15,626 nt of DNA, from NCBI GenBank assembly GCA_900314165.1, contig OMUE01000003.1, positions 1-15,626 of the forward strand, read 5' to 3'. The notes beneath the pieces were generated by a model that worked only from the letters and a program-made list of their open reading frames with translations, did no database searches and was not told where the DNA came from. Both the position numbers and the translations under genes were made by a program. Positions 14,975-15,626 of this stretch are shown here, piece after piece. Every line of letters begins with the position of its first letter. The first letter of the stretch is position 1. The DNA is from an uncultured Acidaminococcus sp. (GTDB lineage: Bacteria; Bacillota_C; Negativicutes; Acidaminococcales; Acidaminococcaceae).

Positions 14975-15626
14975 CGAAAAACGTGACGAGAGCCATGTCC
15001 ATCCTGATGGTGGACTTCTCCTGTGCCCTGAAGCTGTCCATGCCTCTGGCGGTCCTGTCCGCTATGCGGGAATGCAGTACCCATAAGATTACGGTAAAGG
15101 GCGGCAAATTCCTGGAGGCTGTGGCAGCGGCGGATACCATCGTCTTTGATAAGACCGGTACTCTGACTCTCGCCAAGCCGAAGGTGGCGGACGTGATCTG
15201 CTTCAGCGGTTATGACCGGGCTACGGTACTGCGGTATGCGGCCTGCCTGGAGGAACATTTCCCGCACTCTGTGGCTAACGCCATTGTGCGGGAAGCTGCG
15301 GACGAAGGCCTGACCCACGACGAGATGCACAGCAAGGTGGAATACATCGTAGCCCACGGCATTGCGTCCATGGTGGGGGACAAGCGGATTGTCATCGGCA
15401 GCGGCCACTTCATCTTCGACGACGAGAAGTGCGTCATTCCGGAAGGGGAAGAAGACCTGTACGAGAATCGTCCGGAAGAATATTCCCATATCTACATGGC
15501 CCTGGACGGCAAGCTGGCAGCCATTATCTGCATCCAGGATCCTCTGCGGGAGGAAGCACCGGATGTGCTGAAGGCTCTGCGCCATGCAGGCTTCAAACAG
15601 CTGGTCATGATGACCGGGGACAGCGA
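14950..15626 (+). pseudogene. Heavy-metal P-type ATPase, C-terminal part (partial, continues past window)
   Basis: This open frame directly continues the preceding ATPase after a missing base. It holds the membrane metal-site helix with DFSCALKLSMP in place of the usual C/S/T-P-C, the phosphorylation motif DKTGTL (Asp codon 15148-15150), the nucleotide-domain HP region as EEHFPHSVANAIV, and the hinge motif TGD at the very end. The S-C-A-L-K form is shared by a CtpC-like branch linked to Mn or Zn export in mycobacteria, so a transition metal is the likely substrate. No stop codon occurs before the window edge, and conserved catalytic residues are intact, which argues that the break is recent or artefactual. 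No start codon with a good ribosome site precedes this part. Confidence 0.82.

Overview
The window reads as a compact, moderately GC-rich bacterial chromosome segment with every recognisable gene on the + strand. Strong AGGAGG-type ribosome binding sites, AT-rich promoters beside GC-richer genes, di-lipoprotein peptide-binding proteins and a glutamate/peptide-centred gene set suggest a Gram-negative-walled Firmicute of the Negativicutes (an Acidaminococcus-like organism is my best guess). This assignment is an inference, since no rRNA or other phylogenetic marker is present.

Layout. (1) 1-177: the 3' end of an ECF-transporter T component, closed by a strong terminator. (2) 344-2545: tex, an S1-domain nucleic-acid-binding protein, followed by a repeat element and a GNRA-loop terminator. 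(3) 2952-10008: a full dipeptide/oligopeptide ABC transporter with two tandem, closely similar lipoprotein binding proteins, two permeases (DppB/DppC type) and two ATPases (DppD/DppF type). (4) 10129-13031: peptidase T and a leaderless gamma-glutamyltransferase-like Ntn hydrolase, probably read from their own extended -10 promoter. (5) 13032-13625: a gene-free stretch with two repeat types, a terminator-like hairpin, a good promoter and a long leader. (6) 13626 to the end: a small one-pass membrane protein followed by a heavy-metal P-type ATPase whose reading frame is broken by one missing base in a G tract, and which runs off the window.

How the genes work together. The middle of the window looks like a peptide-scavenging pathway: two binding proteins capture peptides outside the membrane, DppBCDF imports them, PepT trims tripeptides, and the GGT-like enzyme could hydrolyse gamma-glutamyl bonds in the cytoplasm, releasing glutamate. 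The last pair resembles the mycobacterial arrangement of a small PacL-type membrane chaperone with the metal ATPase CtpC, suggesting metal export.

The most interesting structure not explained by genes is: three copies of a multi-hairpin intergenic element, a second repeat made of GYGAA-like units, a paired-hairpin inverted repeat with compensatory base changes, and an inverted repeat straddling the -10 box of the peptide transporter promoter. I did not find a clearly new biological system; the asymmetrically diverged tandem binding proteins, the atypical GGT-like enzyme and the broken metal ATPase are the observations most worth following.
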